A stretch of DNA of 34,045 bases from positions 17,932-51,976 of the forward strand of contig DUBU01000038.1 of NCBI GenBank assembly GCA_012960155.1, written 5' to 3'. This stretch comes from Micavibrio sp. (GTDB taxonomy: Bacteria; Pseudomonadota; Alphaproteobacteria; Micavibrionales; Micavibrionaceae). This document shows, one piece after another, positions 24,205 to 32,072 of the stretch. A model generated the notes under the pieces. It did not search any database. It was not told the origin of the DNA and worked only from the letters and a program-made list of their open reading frames with translations. Position numbers and translations under genes: made by a program. Every line of letters begins with the position of its first letter. Position 1 is the first letter of the stretch.

Positions 24205-25065
24205 TTACGATCCATTCAGATCGCTGATGAGCTGAGCAAGATCCTGTGCCCGGCCCTGGATAATCTTCACCTCGCCATTCTTGGCGCGATATACAGAAAA
24301 CGGTGTAACGTTTACCTTCCATGACTGCATAATTGCAAGGTTTCTTTCAACGCCCTGCTCATTAATATCAGCAGAGATCGGCAAAGCTGTCTCATCGCCT
24401 GCCAAATGTTCGTACCAGCGTCTTTGCGGATTAGGCACAGCCAGCAAGAATGCAGCTTGTGCTTTTGTATCGGCACGGAAGCCAACAGGGATCATACGCA
24501 CCTGAACAAGGCCGTTCTCGATGTAGTTTGCGCGTAGGTCATTCATGAACGCGTGACAGTATGGGCATTGCGGATCCATAAAGCTGTACAGGACCGGCGC
24601 GCCGTCCCTACCCAGTTTGATCCAGTTTGCACTTTCAACATCATCATATAGCTGCTCTGAGGGTGTTTTGAATTCCTGATTTACAGGCTCGGCTGCGGTC
24701 GCGCCGCCACTTAACGCCTGTCTTTCGGCTTCTTCTTCAGCGAAGAATGACAATGTTTCAGCGCCGCTCTGGTCTTGCAGTTCTTTGACCTGACGCAGTG
24801 TTACCATTTTACCGTCACGGTCGAACAGAACACCCATTACAAAAGCCTGACCGTCTTTGGTCACATAGAAATACTGTTCCTGACCGCCTTTAATCGCGAT
24901 CCAGCCATCAAGGCCGTTTTGCTGTCCCAAGTAACGCAGCTGCGCACCTTCATCTTTCAAGTTTTGGATTGGCGGCGGCAGAGGCGGTGTGCCTTGCGCC
25001 AATGCAGGTGTTGCCTGCAGTAGGAAGAGTGCCAGAAAGAGAAATTTCACAAAGTGGTGTCGCAT
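24205..25065 (-). CDS. DsbC/DsbG-like thiol-disulfide protein
   Basis: Periplasmic thioredoxin-fold protein. A signal peptide covers residues 1-23 (ending ATPALA). Residues about 30-110 form an N-terminal region like the dimerisation domain of DsbC, and the thioredoxin domain follows with the active site CPYC at 167-170 in SFMDPQCPYCHAF. The cis-Pro is in NVTPFSVYR. Length 286. DsbC itself has CGYC; CPYC fits the DsbA/DsbG variants, so oxidase or isomerase cannot be told apart. AAAGGATGC precedes the ATG. It is the first gene of the block leading to dotDCB; R64-type plasmids carry a comparable protein (TrbB), which suggests service to cysteine-bearing secretion parts. Confidence 0.8.
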   Translation of the reverse strand: MRHHFVKFLFLALFLLQATPALAQGTPPLPPPIQNLKDEGAQLRYLGQQNGLDGWIAIKGGQEQYFYVTKDGQAFVMGVLFDRDGKMVTLRQVKELQDQSGAETLSFFAEEEAERQALSGGATAAEPVNQEFKTPSEQLYDDVESANWIKLGRDGAPVLYSFMDPQCPYCHAFMNDLRANYIENGLVQVRMIPVGFRADTKAQAAFLLAVPNPQRRWYEHLAGDETALPISADINEQGVERNLAIMQSWKVNVTPFSVYRAKNGEVKIIQGRAQDLAQLISDLNGS

Positions 25066-25109
25066 AATTGCATCCTTTTGTTTTTCGGCCCCATATTAAG
25101 GATCGCCGC

Positions 25110-26327
25110 TTAAATAAACAAGATTAAAACGCCTGTGTAGCCGTATAGTCGATGATTAGAGATCTCGCCATTGGCGTAAAACCCGACTAAGGGTATATCC
25201 CCGATCACTTCCTGTACGAGCCCCAGCTCGCCGTTCGTTTCGTCGCCGAAATCAGACATTGTCCGTGCTACGCAGGAAATATAGATCGCCCCGCGCGGCG
25301 CAAACTTGCCTTGATCGGCTATGACACGCTGTCGGATATCCAGCAAGGCACGCGACAGATCAGCTTTGACTGTTTCATCATCGCGGTGCACGAACATCAT
25401 CCGCTCACCGTTTTGTACTTGCTGGGCAACAGCTATCCATCCGTTTTCGGGATCAATGCCGATTGCGTTACGTACTAAATAATCTTTTGTGTCTGCGCCC
25501 GACACAGGGAAGGCCACATGTACCTCTCCCTGAAAAGCATCCAGCTCACCATTTTCGGCCAGCATGATATCGGCAGATTCAAATGAAACGTCGTTGCCTG
25601 ACTTTAATGTCGCCATGGCGCGCAGATCATCAGCAAAAACCTCAAAGGCCGGACGACCATCAAGCTCCATGATGATATTATCTTCAGATTTGGTAATGAT
25701 ATGCGTATCACCAATCGGCGCGCAGCCTTGCGAGACAACTGTTGCCACCGGCACATCCTGCGATAATGCCAGCCCTGAAATACCGCCCTGCATCAGATCA
25801 TCGGCAATATGAAGATGCGCCGAGCGGGATGAAGACATCCCTCCGACAACAAATCCTTCGGATATCTGGCCGAGCTGGCTAAGAATAGACATGGGATCCA
25901 TCTCTGAGATCGGATCACCGTGAACAATCAACGTTGCGGCTTCGTGTTCATCTGAAAAGCCTTCCAGTATCTTGCGTGCGGCATCGATACTGAAATCGAC
26001 GGCAGGGAATACCGCAAAGCTGTCTTTGGGAAATCTGCCAATCATGGCGCTGATAGCCGGGGCATCAATACAGGAAACGCCTGTCCCGCAAACGCCAAGG
26101 CCCACAGCCCCGATCCAGTGATCAACACCTGTCACCGTACGGAATAATCCCAAGATGCTCTGCGCGTGCTCGACCAGTGTGTCGGTCATGTATATAAAAC
26201 CGATGTTAAAGCCGTCGCCTTCCGTGCGTGCTTTTTCAAGGTCTTCCAGCACCGCGCGTGACGTATCACGCCAGTCGGTTCCGACGGCAAAGCTGCTGGC
26301 AAATATTTGTGAAGTATGTAAAGGCAT
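25110..26327 (-). CDS. FIST N- and C-domain sensory protein
   Basis: Protein made of the FIST N domain (about 1-200) and the FIST C domain (about 215-395), a pair predicted to bind small ligands, perhaps amino acids, and usually linked to signal transduction. The N part shows IGAVGLGVCGTG and SEGFVVGGMSSSR. The C part ends with the hallmark IPLVGFYANGEISNHRLYGY followed by TGVLILFI. Length 405. There is no kinase or cyclase domain attached and no signalling gene beside it. No ribosome site is visible before the ATG. It lies 44 bases upstream of the DsbC-like gene on the same strand, so it could be the first gene of that unit. Confidence 0.82.
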   Translation of the reverse strand: MPLHTSQIFASSFAVGTDWRDTSRAVLEDLEKARTEGDGFNIGFIYMTDTLVEHAQSILGLFRTVTGVDHWIGAVGLGVCGTGVSCIDAPAISAMIGRFPKDSFAVFPAVDFSIDAARKILEGFSDEHEAATLIVHGDPISEMDPMSILSQLGQISEGFVVGGMSSSRSAHLHIADDLMQGGISGLALSQDVPVATVVSQGCAPIGDTHIITKSEDNIIMELDGRPAFEVFADDLRAMATLKSGNDVSFESADIMLAENGELDAFQGEVHVAFPVSGADTKDYLVRNAIGIDPENGWIAVAQQVQNGERMMFVHRDDETVKADLSRALLDIRQRVIADQGKFAPRGAIYISCVARTMSDFGDETNGELGLVQEVIGDIPLVGFYANGEISNHRLYGYTGVLILFI

Positions 26328-26509
26328 TCGGATCTTGGTTGCGTATAAAAACGAAAGTATAACGTGGTTTATTGTACGGGAACAGGATTAACATAGCGTT
26401 GAATTCGCATATGCAAAAATTGGCACTGGAAAATCGCGATAAATGCGCGTAAAAAGTTGTCTGCAATTCAAATAAGAACAAGAAATTTTGCAACGGTAAG
26501 GAGATACAC

Positions 26510-26947
26510 ATGCAAACATTTAAACTTGGATTACTGGTTGGCACAGCCGTTATCGGTCTGACATTCGCATCACAGTACGGTTACGCCAATGATCACGCAG
26601 AAGCTGCCGAAGCGCAGGTTGCTGTTGAAGCAGAAGTACAGGCTGAAACTGACGCTACACTGACAGAACAAGCTGCTGATATGGCCGAAGAGTCAGCCGA
26701 AGCAACGAGCGAAGCTGTTGAAGACGCTGCCGAGGCGACTGCAGAAACTGCAGAAGATGCCGTTGAAGCCACAGTTGAAACAGACGTCAATGTAGAGACA
26801 GAAGTAGAAGCTGAGGGCGATGCCGAAGTTTCTGGCGAGACTACAGAAAAGCTGGAAGTTACTGAAGAAGACGAGCCAGTGGAATTCGAAGGCGACAAGA
26901 AAGACCCGGCTGCTGAAGGTAAGCGCTGGTGGGGTCGTCCTTACTAA
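26510..26947 (+). CDS. Secreted acidic Ala/Glu-rich low-complexity protein
   Basis: No family recognised. A signal peptide covers about residues 1-26 (QTFKLGLLVGTAVIGLTFAS to YGYA before NDHAEAAEA). The rest, about 119 residues, is almost wholly Ala, Glu, Thr, Val and Asp (AEATSEAVEDAAEATAETAE), with short imperfect repeats of the type E-A-T-x-E-x-A/V-E-D. It ends in a basic aromatic patch, GKRWWGRPY. AAGGAG precedes the ATG and a strong terminator follows at 26969-26995, so this is a well-defined single gene. It is probably periplasmic or surface-exposed and disordered or helical. The long open frame on the opposite strand is a by-product of this bias. Confidence 0.72.
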   Translation: MQTFKLGLLVGTAVIGLTFASQYGYANDHAEAAEAQVAVEAEVQAETDATLTEQAADMAEESAEATSEAVEDAAEATAETAEDAVEATVETDVNVETEVEAEGDAEVSGETTEKLEVTEEDEPVEFEGDKKDPAAEGKRWWGRPY

Positions 26948-26968
26948 TCGGTAAGCGATAGAATTAGA

Positions 26969-26995
26969 AACGGGGCTATATGGCCCCGTTTTTTT
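26969..26995 (+). terminator. Rho-independent terminator of the 26510 gene
   Basis: Stem AACGGGGC (26969-26976), loop TATATG, GCCCCGTT (26983-26990), then a run of T to 26995. The T-run overlaps the stop codon of the convergent 26994-27662 gene. Confidence 0.85.
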
Positions 26996-27662
26996 AAGCG
27001 ATTTTTAAAGCCATGCCTTTGGCTTCAAGCTTTTCCTGCGCTTCTGCATCCAAATCACCAAAAGGTCTATATTCCCAGGCCTTGATGTCGGCCTCGAAAT
27101 CCTTGTGATAGCAATATGCGCCTGTTTCCAGATTATAAGCCGCCGAGGTAATCGGTGCGCGCGTGAATATCTCGGGCGGTGTTACAGGTTTTTCAGTAAA
27201 AGTCACGTCAACCAAATGCCCCTTGCCTTCTACCATAACGATTGCGGTTACCTGCATACAGACACCTATATTGGTGCCGGCATGAATTTTCATGTTGTCC
27301 GCATCCCATGACACGTCAGGATTATAGGGCATCATGCGTCCCATATTGTATTCGATAGCCTCATCGATTTCCTGACGCTCTTTGTAACTATAAGCTTCCA
27401 TGCCACGCTGTTTCTGAACTTTCTGCGCGAGCTTTACCATCTCGGGATTACAAATCATCATATCAGTGTCGCGCGGCGCTTCGCCCTGATAGAGAGAATT
27501 AAAAATACCGCCGAATACAAATCCATTACTGCATTCACGCCCCATTTTTGCTTCTGCGCCTGTAATAGCATCATAGAGCTGCCCTACCAAGGCAGGCATT
27601 TTTATACCGGCCGGCGGCTGATCACTAGTGATAAAGTCATTGAATTCATGAAGAAGCTGCAT
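26994..27662 (-). CDS. Putative nucleotidyltransferase-fold protein, acidic triad intact
   Basis: Not a family I can name, but it carries the pattern of the polymerase-beta-like nucleotidyltransferase superfamily. FVFGG (Gly51, Gly52) is followed after 12 residues by DTD (Asp65, Asp67), and a third acid sits on a strand in HLVDVTF (Asp152). The segment after it, FTRAPITSAAYNLETG, resembles the (R)RDFTINAxxYD region of CCA-adding enzymes and poly(A) polymerases. It has 222 residues and no signal peptide, and lacks the RNA-binding domains of CCA enzymes. AAAGAG precedes the ATG. The gene lies 30 bases downstream of an equally long paralogue that has lost the acids. An antitoxin/toxin or small-molecule nucleotidyltransferase role is open. 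Confidence 0.6.
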   Translation of the reverse strand: MQLLHEFNDFITSDQPPAGIKMPALVGQLYDAITGAEAKMGRECSNGFVFGGIFNSLYQGEAPRDTDMMICNPEMVKLAQKVQKQRGMEAYSYKERQEIDEAIEYNMGRMMPYNPDVSWDADNMKIHAGTNIGVCMQVTAIVMVEGKGHLVDVTFTEKPVTPPEIFTRAPITSAAYNLETGAYCYHKDFEADIKAWEYRPFGDLDAEAQEKLEAKGMALKIA

Positions 27663-27692
27663 TGGATACTCTTTGGTTATGACTCTTATACT

Positions 27693-28361
27693 TTACTTGA
27701 TAACTCTTAACCCAATCTTAGCACCGCGTTCGGCTGCTGTTTCGGGTTTGTCAGCAAAACCTTCAGGATTGCGTTGATATAAATTTCTTTCTGTGTCGCG
27801 ATGGTAATGAAACACAGCGCGTTCAAAATCATAAACAATCGCACTGGTCGGACGCTGTGCGTGCATGCGGATAATCTCGACAGGGCTTGGCATCACATCG
27901 GAAATCGTGAAATCAATATTCTGGATACAGCCGTAATTACCGCTGGCTTGGGCATGGGGCGTCGGTATGCCGTTTGACTTGGCATAAAATAAATCCGATA
28001 GATTAAGATCAAACGGATAGCCCTGCATCGCGACCCAATGCGCGACGCTGTCTACAATCTCGGTATTTTCCTTGATATCGTGATAGCTGGACGCTTCGGA
28101 AAATTTAGCCTCTAAAGCTATGGCCAGCTTTTCAGCCAGTTCGGGATAGTGAAGACCCATGCGCATATAAAAAGGATGTATGCCTGCGCGCAAATCTTCG
28201 AACATAGGGCCTGTCAGATAGCCGCCCGCCATGCCTTTTGCACCTTCGGATGCTTTGATCTCATCATAAATTTCGTGAAATAGCGCAGGAATCTGTATCC
28301 CTGCAGGGGACGTAGCGGAGGTGATAATATCGCTTTCGCGTATTGTAACGCTATCGGTCAT
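27693..28361 (-). CDS. Degenerate paralogue of the 26994-27662 protein (acidic pair lost)
   Basis: 222 residues, the same length as its neighbour and colinear with it: DIITSATSPAGIQIPAL matches DFITSDQPPAGIKMPAL, and GYLTGPMF matches GFVFGGIF at the same positions. At the aligned catalytic sites Asp65 and Asp67 are Tyr65 and Arg67, and the second Gly of GG is Pro52. The late acid is kept (NIDFTI, Asp150), as is the following TSAIVYDFERAVFHYH region. If the neighbour is a nucleotidyltransferase, this is a pseudoenzyme, perhaps a regulatory partner. AAGGAG precedes the ATG, and the pair is probably one operon with this gene first. The overall similarity between the two is modest, so the duplication is old. 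Confidence 0.6.
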   Translation of the reverse strand: MTDSVTIRESDIITSATSPAGIQIPALFHEIYDEIKASEGAKGMAGGYLTGPMFEDLRAGIHPFYMRMGLHYPELAEKLAIALEAKFSEASSYHDIKENTEIVDSVAHWVAMQGYPFDLNLSDLFYAKSNGIPTPHAQASGNYGCIQNIDFTISDVMPSPVEIIRMHAQRPTSAIVYDFERAVFHYHRDTERNLYQRNPEGFADKPETAAERGAKIGLRVIK

Positions 28362-28420
28362 AAGAACTCCTTACATCGCGTCTATGACAGGGTGTTCTTA
28401 TACCGTTATGTAAATAAAGT

Positions 28421-28447
28421 CAAGATTAGAATACGTCTAAAATCTTG
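28421..28447. promoter_or_regulatory. Inverted repeat in a divergent promoter region
   Basis: CAAGATT (28421-28427) and AATCTTG (28441-28447) are perfect 7-bp arms, with inner TAGA/TCTA arms that pair with a two-base bulge. It lies between the divergent paralogue pair and the mechanosensitive-channel gene, so it could be an operator or an mRNA leader hairpin for the + strand gene. Confidence 0.4.
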
Positions 28448-28534
28448 CACACACTATTCATGTTGCTATTCTTGCTATCGGTTACTATGTATTACGCGCA
28501 AAGTATCAGACAAAGCAAAATTAAAGAGGCGAAT

Positions 28535-29728
28535 ATGGACGCAATTGCTGAACAGATCACGGTTCCTGAATTTCAAGAGCTCTGGGTTCAAACCAAAGAT
28601 GTATGGGAACATGGTTTTATGGGCGTGAATATCAGCGCCATTATTGTGTCTTTGCTGATTTTCGGTGCGTTTCTTCTGATCCGCGGCATCTTCAGTAAAT
28701 ATATTCTCAGCCGTCTACAAAAATGGGCCGCGCGCACAGATGTCAGTGTCGATGATAAAATCGTCAATGCGCTCATTCCGCCGATCCGCTTTATTCCCGT
28801 TATCATGGGCGTCTTCTTTGCCGCTCAATATGCAGAGCTTGATGCCGCGCTGGGTGAATATTTCTCGCGTATCGTGCGCTCCATGATTGCCTTTACCATT
28901 TTCTGGGGTATCCACCGCGCGCTGGAGCCTATGAGTCACCTTATGCGTGGCATGGAAAAAATGCTGACCAGCATGATGGTGCAGTGGATTTTCAAAGTAC
29001 TGAAAGTTCTGGTCGTCTTTATTGGCGGTGCGGTTGTTCTTGAAATCTGGGGTATCGAGGTTGGGCCGCTGCTGGCAGGTCTTGGTCTATTCGGTGCGGC
29101 TGTGGCGCTGGGCGCGCAGGATCTATTTAAAAACCTGATTGGCGGTATGACCATTATCGCAGAAAAGCGCTTCCATATCGGCGACTGGATTAAGGTTGAT
29201 GGTGTCGTCGAGGGCACAGTTGAAGATATCGGGTTCCGCTCCACCAAAGTGCGCCGCTTTGATAAAGCACCTGTTCACGTGCCTAACGCGCATCTTTCCG
29301 ATGCGGCAGTGACCAATTTTACCCGTATGTCCCATCGCCGTATTTACTGGATGATCGGTGTTGAATACCGCACCACGACAGAGCAATTAAAAACCATTCG
29401 TGACGGCATTATTAACTACCTTAATAAACATGAAGATGTCTTTGACCTGGATGTCACAAACTTCGTGCGTGTCGACAGCTTTGGCGCATCGTCGATCGAT
29501 ATTATGGTCTATTGCTTTACCAAGACGACAGTCTGGGGTGAATGGCTGGAAATTAAAGAGAGCCTTGCCTTCGAGATCAAAAAAATTGTCGAAAAAGACG
29601 CGAAGACAGGTTTTGCGTTCCCATCACAATCCATCTATGTCGAAAGTCTACCTCAGGACATGCCCGAAATGTTCGTGCCTCCTTCAGGTGGCAACGGTGG
29701 TGCTAAAGCAAAGAAAAAGGCCGCCTAG
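28535..29728 (+). CDS. MscS family mechanosensitive ion channel
   Basis: Inner-membrane channel that opens under membrane tension and releases osmolytes. Helices lie at about residues 28-50, 79-95 and 110-130 before the pore helix region. The pore-lining segment is Gly/Ala-rich (LLAGLGLFGAAVALGAQDLF, then KNLIGGMTII), followed by the beta domain (FHIGDWIKVDGVVEGTVEDI and GFRSTKVRRFD) and the VPNAHLSDAAVTNFTRM motif. I chose ATG 28535 because AGAGG stands five bases upstream. The frame is open back to a TTG at 28445, which would add 30 residues including a short hydrophobic stretch, but no ribosome site supports it. The tail ends KAKKKAA. 397 residues, larger than E. coli MscS, with one extra N-terminal helix or two. 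Confidence 0.88.
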   Translation: MDAIAEQITVPEFQELWVQTKDVWEHGFMGVNISAIIVSLLIFGAFLLIRGIFSKYILSRLQKWAARTDVSVDDKIVNALIPPIRFIPVIMGVFFAAQYAELDAALGEYFSRIVRSMIAFTIFWGIHRALEPMSHLMRGMEKMLTSMMVQWIFKVLKVLVVFIGGAVVLEIWGIEVGPLLAGLGLFGAAVALGAQDLFKNLIGGMTIIAEKRFHIGDWIKVDGVVEGTVEDIGFRSTKVRRFDKAPVHVPNAHLSDAAVTNFTRMSHRRIYWMIGVEYRTTTEQLKTIRDGIINYLNKHEDVFDLDVTNFVRVDSFGASSIDIMVYCFTKTTVWGEWLEIKESLAFEIKKIVEKDAKTGFAFPSQSIYVESLPQDMPEMFVPPSGGNGGAKAKKKAA

Positions 29729-29731
29729 AGT

Positions 29732-30355
29732 TTAAGGCGCAATGCGAGGTTTTATACAACGCTCTTGAGCAACGTGCTCTAAACATGGTGGCGGCTGCCA
29801 GCCTTGTATAATCTGCTGTATATGCGGATAAGCAGCAAAATTACACGGTTCAGGCAATAACAAATATGTCTCGTGGCCATCACAAATAACATCAACCAAC
29901 TTGTTTATTTTTGTAATCAGCTTCTTTTGCTCTTTTGATGTGTAGCTGTCATCTAATGTCGGCCAATCAATTAGCGCATGTAATAATTTTCGTGGTGGGA
30001 CTTGCGGCAATTCTTTTACAGCCTGTAGCGCCTCAAAACTTTCCGGCTGTTGCATATTTGTGTAAGGGACGCCGTTCCAACCCTGCGGCGTGAACCAGCC
30101 ATTAAATGTTACACGCGCGAGGTAACCATCTTCACCAATCACATAAGGCGGTACATCAAGCCCAAGTAAGGACGTAGAGAATGTTTTGCGAACAAATTCA
30201 TGGATAGCTTTCCGCGCCGCCATATCTTGTCGCACCCAATCCAGAACCTGATCTGCAATATCCTGATCGCGGATAACAAAGAGTGAATAGCTTATTTTTG
30301 ACGGCAGGCTGTCTTCTTTTTGGCGTGTTGCCAAAGATAAAAATAAATCTCTCAT
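29732..30355 (-). CDS. Unrecognised 207-residue protein
   Basis: No family recognised. The protein looks soluble and cytoplasmic. It begins MRDLFLSLATRQKEDSLPSK and has an acidic-basic helical region (DIADQVLDWVRQDMAARKAI), then a Trp/Pro-rich middle (FNGWFTPQGWNGVPYTNM) and a second Pro/Trp-rich part near the end (IIQGWQPPPCLEHVAQE). No signal peptide or membrane helix is present. The stop is three bases from the stop of the mechanosensitive channel gene, so the two converge. Upstream it faces the diiron-protein gene across 139 bases that hold a PhaR-type palindrome, so it could share that control. DNA composition is somewhat AT-rich. Confidence 0.6.
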   Translation of the reverse strand: MRDLFLSLATRQKEDSLPSKISYSLFVIRDQDIADQVLDWVRQDMAARKAIHEFVRKTFSTSLLGLDVPPYVIGEDGYLARVTFNGWFTPQGWNGVPYTNMQQPESFEALQAVKELPQVPPRKLLHALIDWPTLDDSYTSKEQKKLITKINKLVDVICDGHETYLLLPEPCNFAAYPHIQQIIQGWQPPPCLEHVAQERCIKPRIAP

Positions 30356-30402
30356 AACCTAATCCCTGTTTATAATTATAGATTTTCTATAGCCTAAAAT
30401 AT

Positions 30403-30415
30403 TTTGCAATGCAAA
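30403..30415. promoter_or_regulatory. PhaR-type palindrome in the divergent promoter region
   Basis: TTTGC-AAT-GCAAA, a perfect 13-bp palindrome with core TTGC-N3-GCAA at 30404-30414. It has the same YTGC-N3-GCAR form as the three sites upstream of the phasin gene (493-541). It lies 80 bases upstream of the diiron-protein ATG and 48 bases upstream of the divergent 29732-30355 gene. Confidence 0.5.
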
Positions 30416-30494
30416 TTGCCATAGTCCCTTTTAAAACCTTGCGGTAGAGCCGTTAAATTGCTAAGTAGGCATCAGAAATTCCAAGGAGAGCGCC

Positions 30495-31337
30495 ATGTCT
30501 AAAATCAAAAGAGAACACTGGAAAATTGAAAATCTGAGCTGGAAAAAGCTGGATCCGTCAAAAGTATCGGCTGACCTTTTGAAAGTCGTAAAAGCTGCCG
30601 CGCTGGTTGAATATAACGCCGAAGCTTACGCTGACTACCTGTGCAAAGTGTTCCATGATGACGAAGACTTTCAGGCGATTGCCCGCGAATGGGCGATTGA
30701 AGAAGTTCAGCACGGTCAGGCGCTGGGTCAGTGGGCGGAGCGCATCGACCCGTCATGGGATCTGGAAGTGGCCATGGCAAAATTCCGTGAAGGCTATGTT
30801 CCCGATCATTTCATGAGTGAAGACGAAGCATCCGTGCGCGGTTCACGCAGTGGTGAGATGGTCGCCCGCTGTATGGTGGAAATTGGTACATCAAGCTATT
30901 ACAGCGCGATTGGCGATTCAACCGAAGAGCCTGTGCTGAAGGAAATTTGCAAGCACATCGCGGCTGACGAGTTCAAACATTACAAGCTTTTCTACGATAC
31001 CCTGAACAAATATATTGATCAGGAAGGCCTATCCCGTATAAAGCGCTTGAAAATTGCGCTTGGCCGTATTGCAGAGAGTGAAGATGACGAGCTGTCTTAT
31101 GCATTTTTTGCTGCCAATGCCAATGACAATGATGATTACGACCGCAAAACATATAACCGTGCTTACATGGAACGTGCCTATAGTTACTACCAGTTCAAGC
31201 ATATGGATCGCGTAGTTGGCATGGTGTTCAAGGCGTGTGGTTTCAAACCCCACACAACCCCACACAAAATCGTCACAAAACTGGCCTGGATGAAAATCCA
31301 GTCAGAATCCAAACATATCCGTAAAATGGCTGCTTAA
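30495..31337 (+). CDS. Ferritin-like diiron protein (acyl-ACP-desaturase-like metal site)
   Basis: Four-helix diiron protein, probably an oxidase, oxygenase or desaturase. The complete ligand set is visible: Glu39, then ExxH at 70-73 (EVQH), Glu129, and ExxH at 159-162 (EFKH). The spacings of 31 and 30 residues between each Glu and its ExxH are those of the desaturase/ribonucleotide-reductase type of site. Both ExxH motifs recall the EENRHG / DEKRH boxes of soluble acyl-ACP desaturases (here EEVQHGQAL and DEFKHYKLF). Length 280; no signal peptide; the C-terminus is basic. AAGGAG precedes the ATG. A PhaR-type palindrome 80 bases upstream suggests a link with lipid or storage-polymer metabolism. 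The substrate cannot be read from the sequence. Confidence 0.78.
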   Translation: MSKIKREHWKIENLSWKKLDPSKVSADLLKVVKAAALVEYNAEAYADYLCKVFHDDEDFQAIAREWAIEEVQHGQALGQWAERIDPSWDLEVAMAKFREGYVPDHFMSEDEASVRGSRSGEMVARCMVEIGTSSYYSAIGDSTEEPVLKEICKHIAADEFKHYKLFYDTLNKYIDQEGLSRIKRLKIALGRIAESEDDELSYAFFAANANDNDDYDRKTYNRAYMERAYSYYQFKHMDRVVGMVFKACGFKPHTTPHKIVTKLAWMKIQSESKHIRKMAA

Positions 31338-31954
31338 AACGTGATGCGCATGGTGTAGGTGCCGACATAGGTGCCTTCTACCTGATTGGCATCAAATATC
31401 AAACGTGCACCAGCATAGACACGGCCTGTATTGGCAGTATTGGTAACTTTGATCGTCTTGATCATACCCTGACCATTTTTAAAAACACCTGTAACACCTG
31501 TGATGCCCGATTTTGCCTTTAGCAGAATAGATTTACAGATCAGCGTTTTGCTGCTCGCACCGCCGCCTGAAATCGTCAGAGGAATAGATGCGCCGCCTTG
31601 AAATGTTGGAATACTTAACGTAAATGTCGCGCTTTTTGGGGCACTGATCAATGCCGTACCGGCTGTCGCGCCGCCGATTGTAAAGCCTTTGGAAATACTT
31701 GCTGTAGAGCCTGACTTAATCAGAAAAGAACCTGTGCCCGCAATTGCGAATGAACCAAAGTTCAAATCCTGAAACCCGCCTTCTTGAATATTCAGCGGGT
31801 TCACAATTTTTGCCGTCACATTCATGGTATCCGCAGCAGTTGCCTGCGCGAATGCGTCACCGACTACATATGGATTGGGAACAAACGCACTCAGCGTCAC
31901 TGCAACGGCGCCGACTTTCGCAGTCGCCTTGCTACTCCTTGCTACTCTAATCAT
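31334..31954 (-). CDS. DUF4402 family exported protein
   Basis: Exported beta-rich protein of the DUF4402 type, often surface or fimbria-related, of unknown function. The N-terminus (VARSSKATAKVGAVAVTLSA) is basic then hydrophobic and ends in DAFAQA, a likely signal peptide of about 37 residues. The mature part has the family pattern: AKIVNPLNIQEGGFQDLNFG near the start, many Gly/Ser/Thr beta strands, and GTYVGTYTMRITF at the end. Length 206. The stop codon overlaps the stop of the convergent diiron gene. Just inside the start lies a 10-bp tandem repeat (CCTTGCTACT twice, 31927-31946), and an inverted repeat lies just before the start. Confidence 0.8.
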   Translation of the reverse strand: MIRVARSSKATAKVGAVAVTLSAFVPNPYVVGDAFAQATAADTMNVTAKIVNPLNIQEGGFQDLNFGSFAIAGTGSFLIKSGSTASISKGFTIGGATAGTALISAPKSATFTLSIPTFQGGASIPLTISGGGASSKTLICKSILLKAKSGITGVTGVFKNGQGMIKTIKVTNTANTGRVYAGARLIFDANQVEGTYVGTYTMRITF

Positions 31955-31958
31955 GCGA

Positions 31959-31977
31959 TTAACAGCTTCTCTGTTAA
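31959..31977. promoter_or_regulatory. Leader hairpin or operator before the DUF4402 gene
   Basis: TTAACAG-CTTCT-CTGTTAA, perfect 7-bp arms. On the minus strand the loop and arm hold AGAGAAG, the only purine-rich ribosome-site candidate, five bases short of the ATG at 31954, so folding would hide it. A dyad operator is the other reading. Confidence 0.45.
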
Positions 31978-32072
31978 TTTAAGTTGTCTTTTCAGGGTAC
32001 TTTATTTATCCGCAATGGTCAATGAGAGAGGAGTCCGAGGGAACGGCATCCTGCTAAAAAACTTCCGTTTTT

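Noticed and set aside
19525-25065. Block read as a type IV pilus (PilT) locus
   Set aside because: The ATPase could be PilT alone, but DotC, DotD and IcmT patterns beside it fit only type IVB secretion.
26593-26898. Ser/Ala/Val-rich antisense frame
   Set aside because: It mirrors the Ala/Glu-rich codons of the 26510 gene, which has a signal peptide, ribosome site and terminator.
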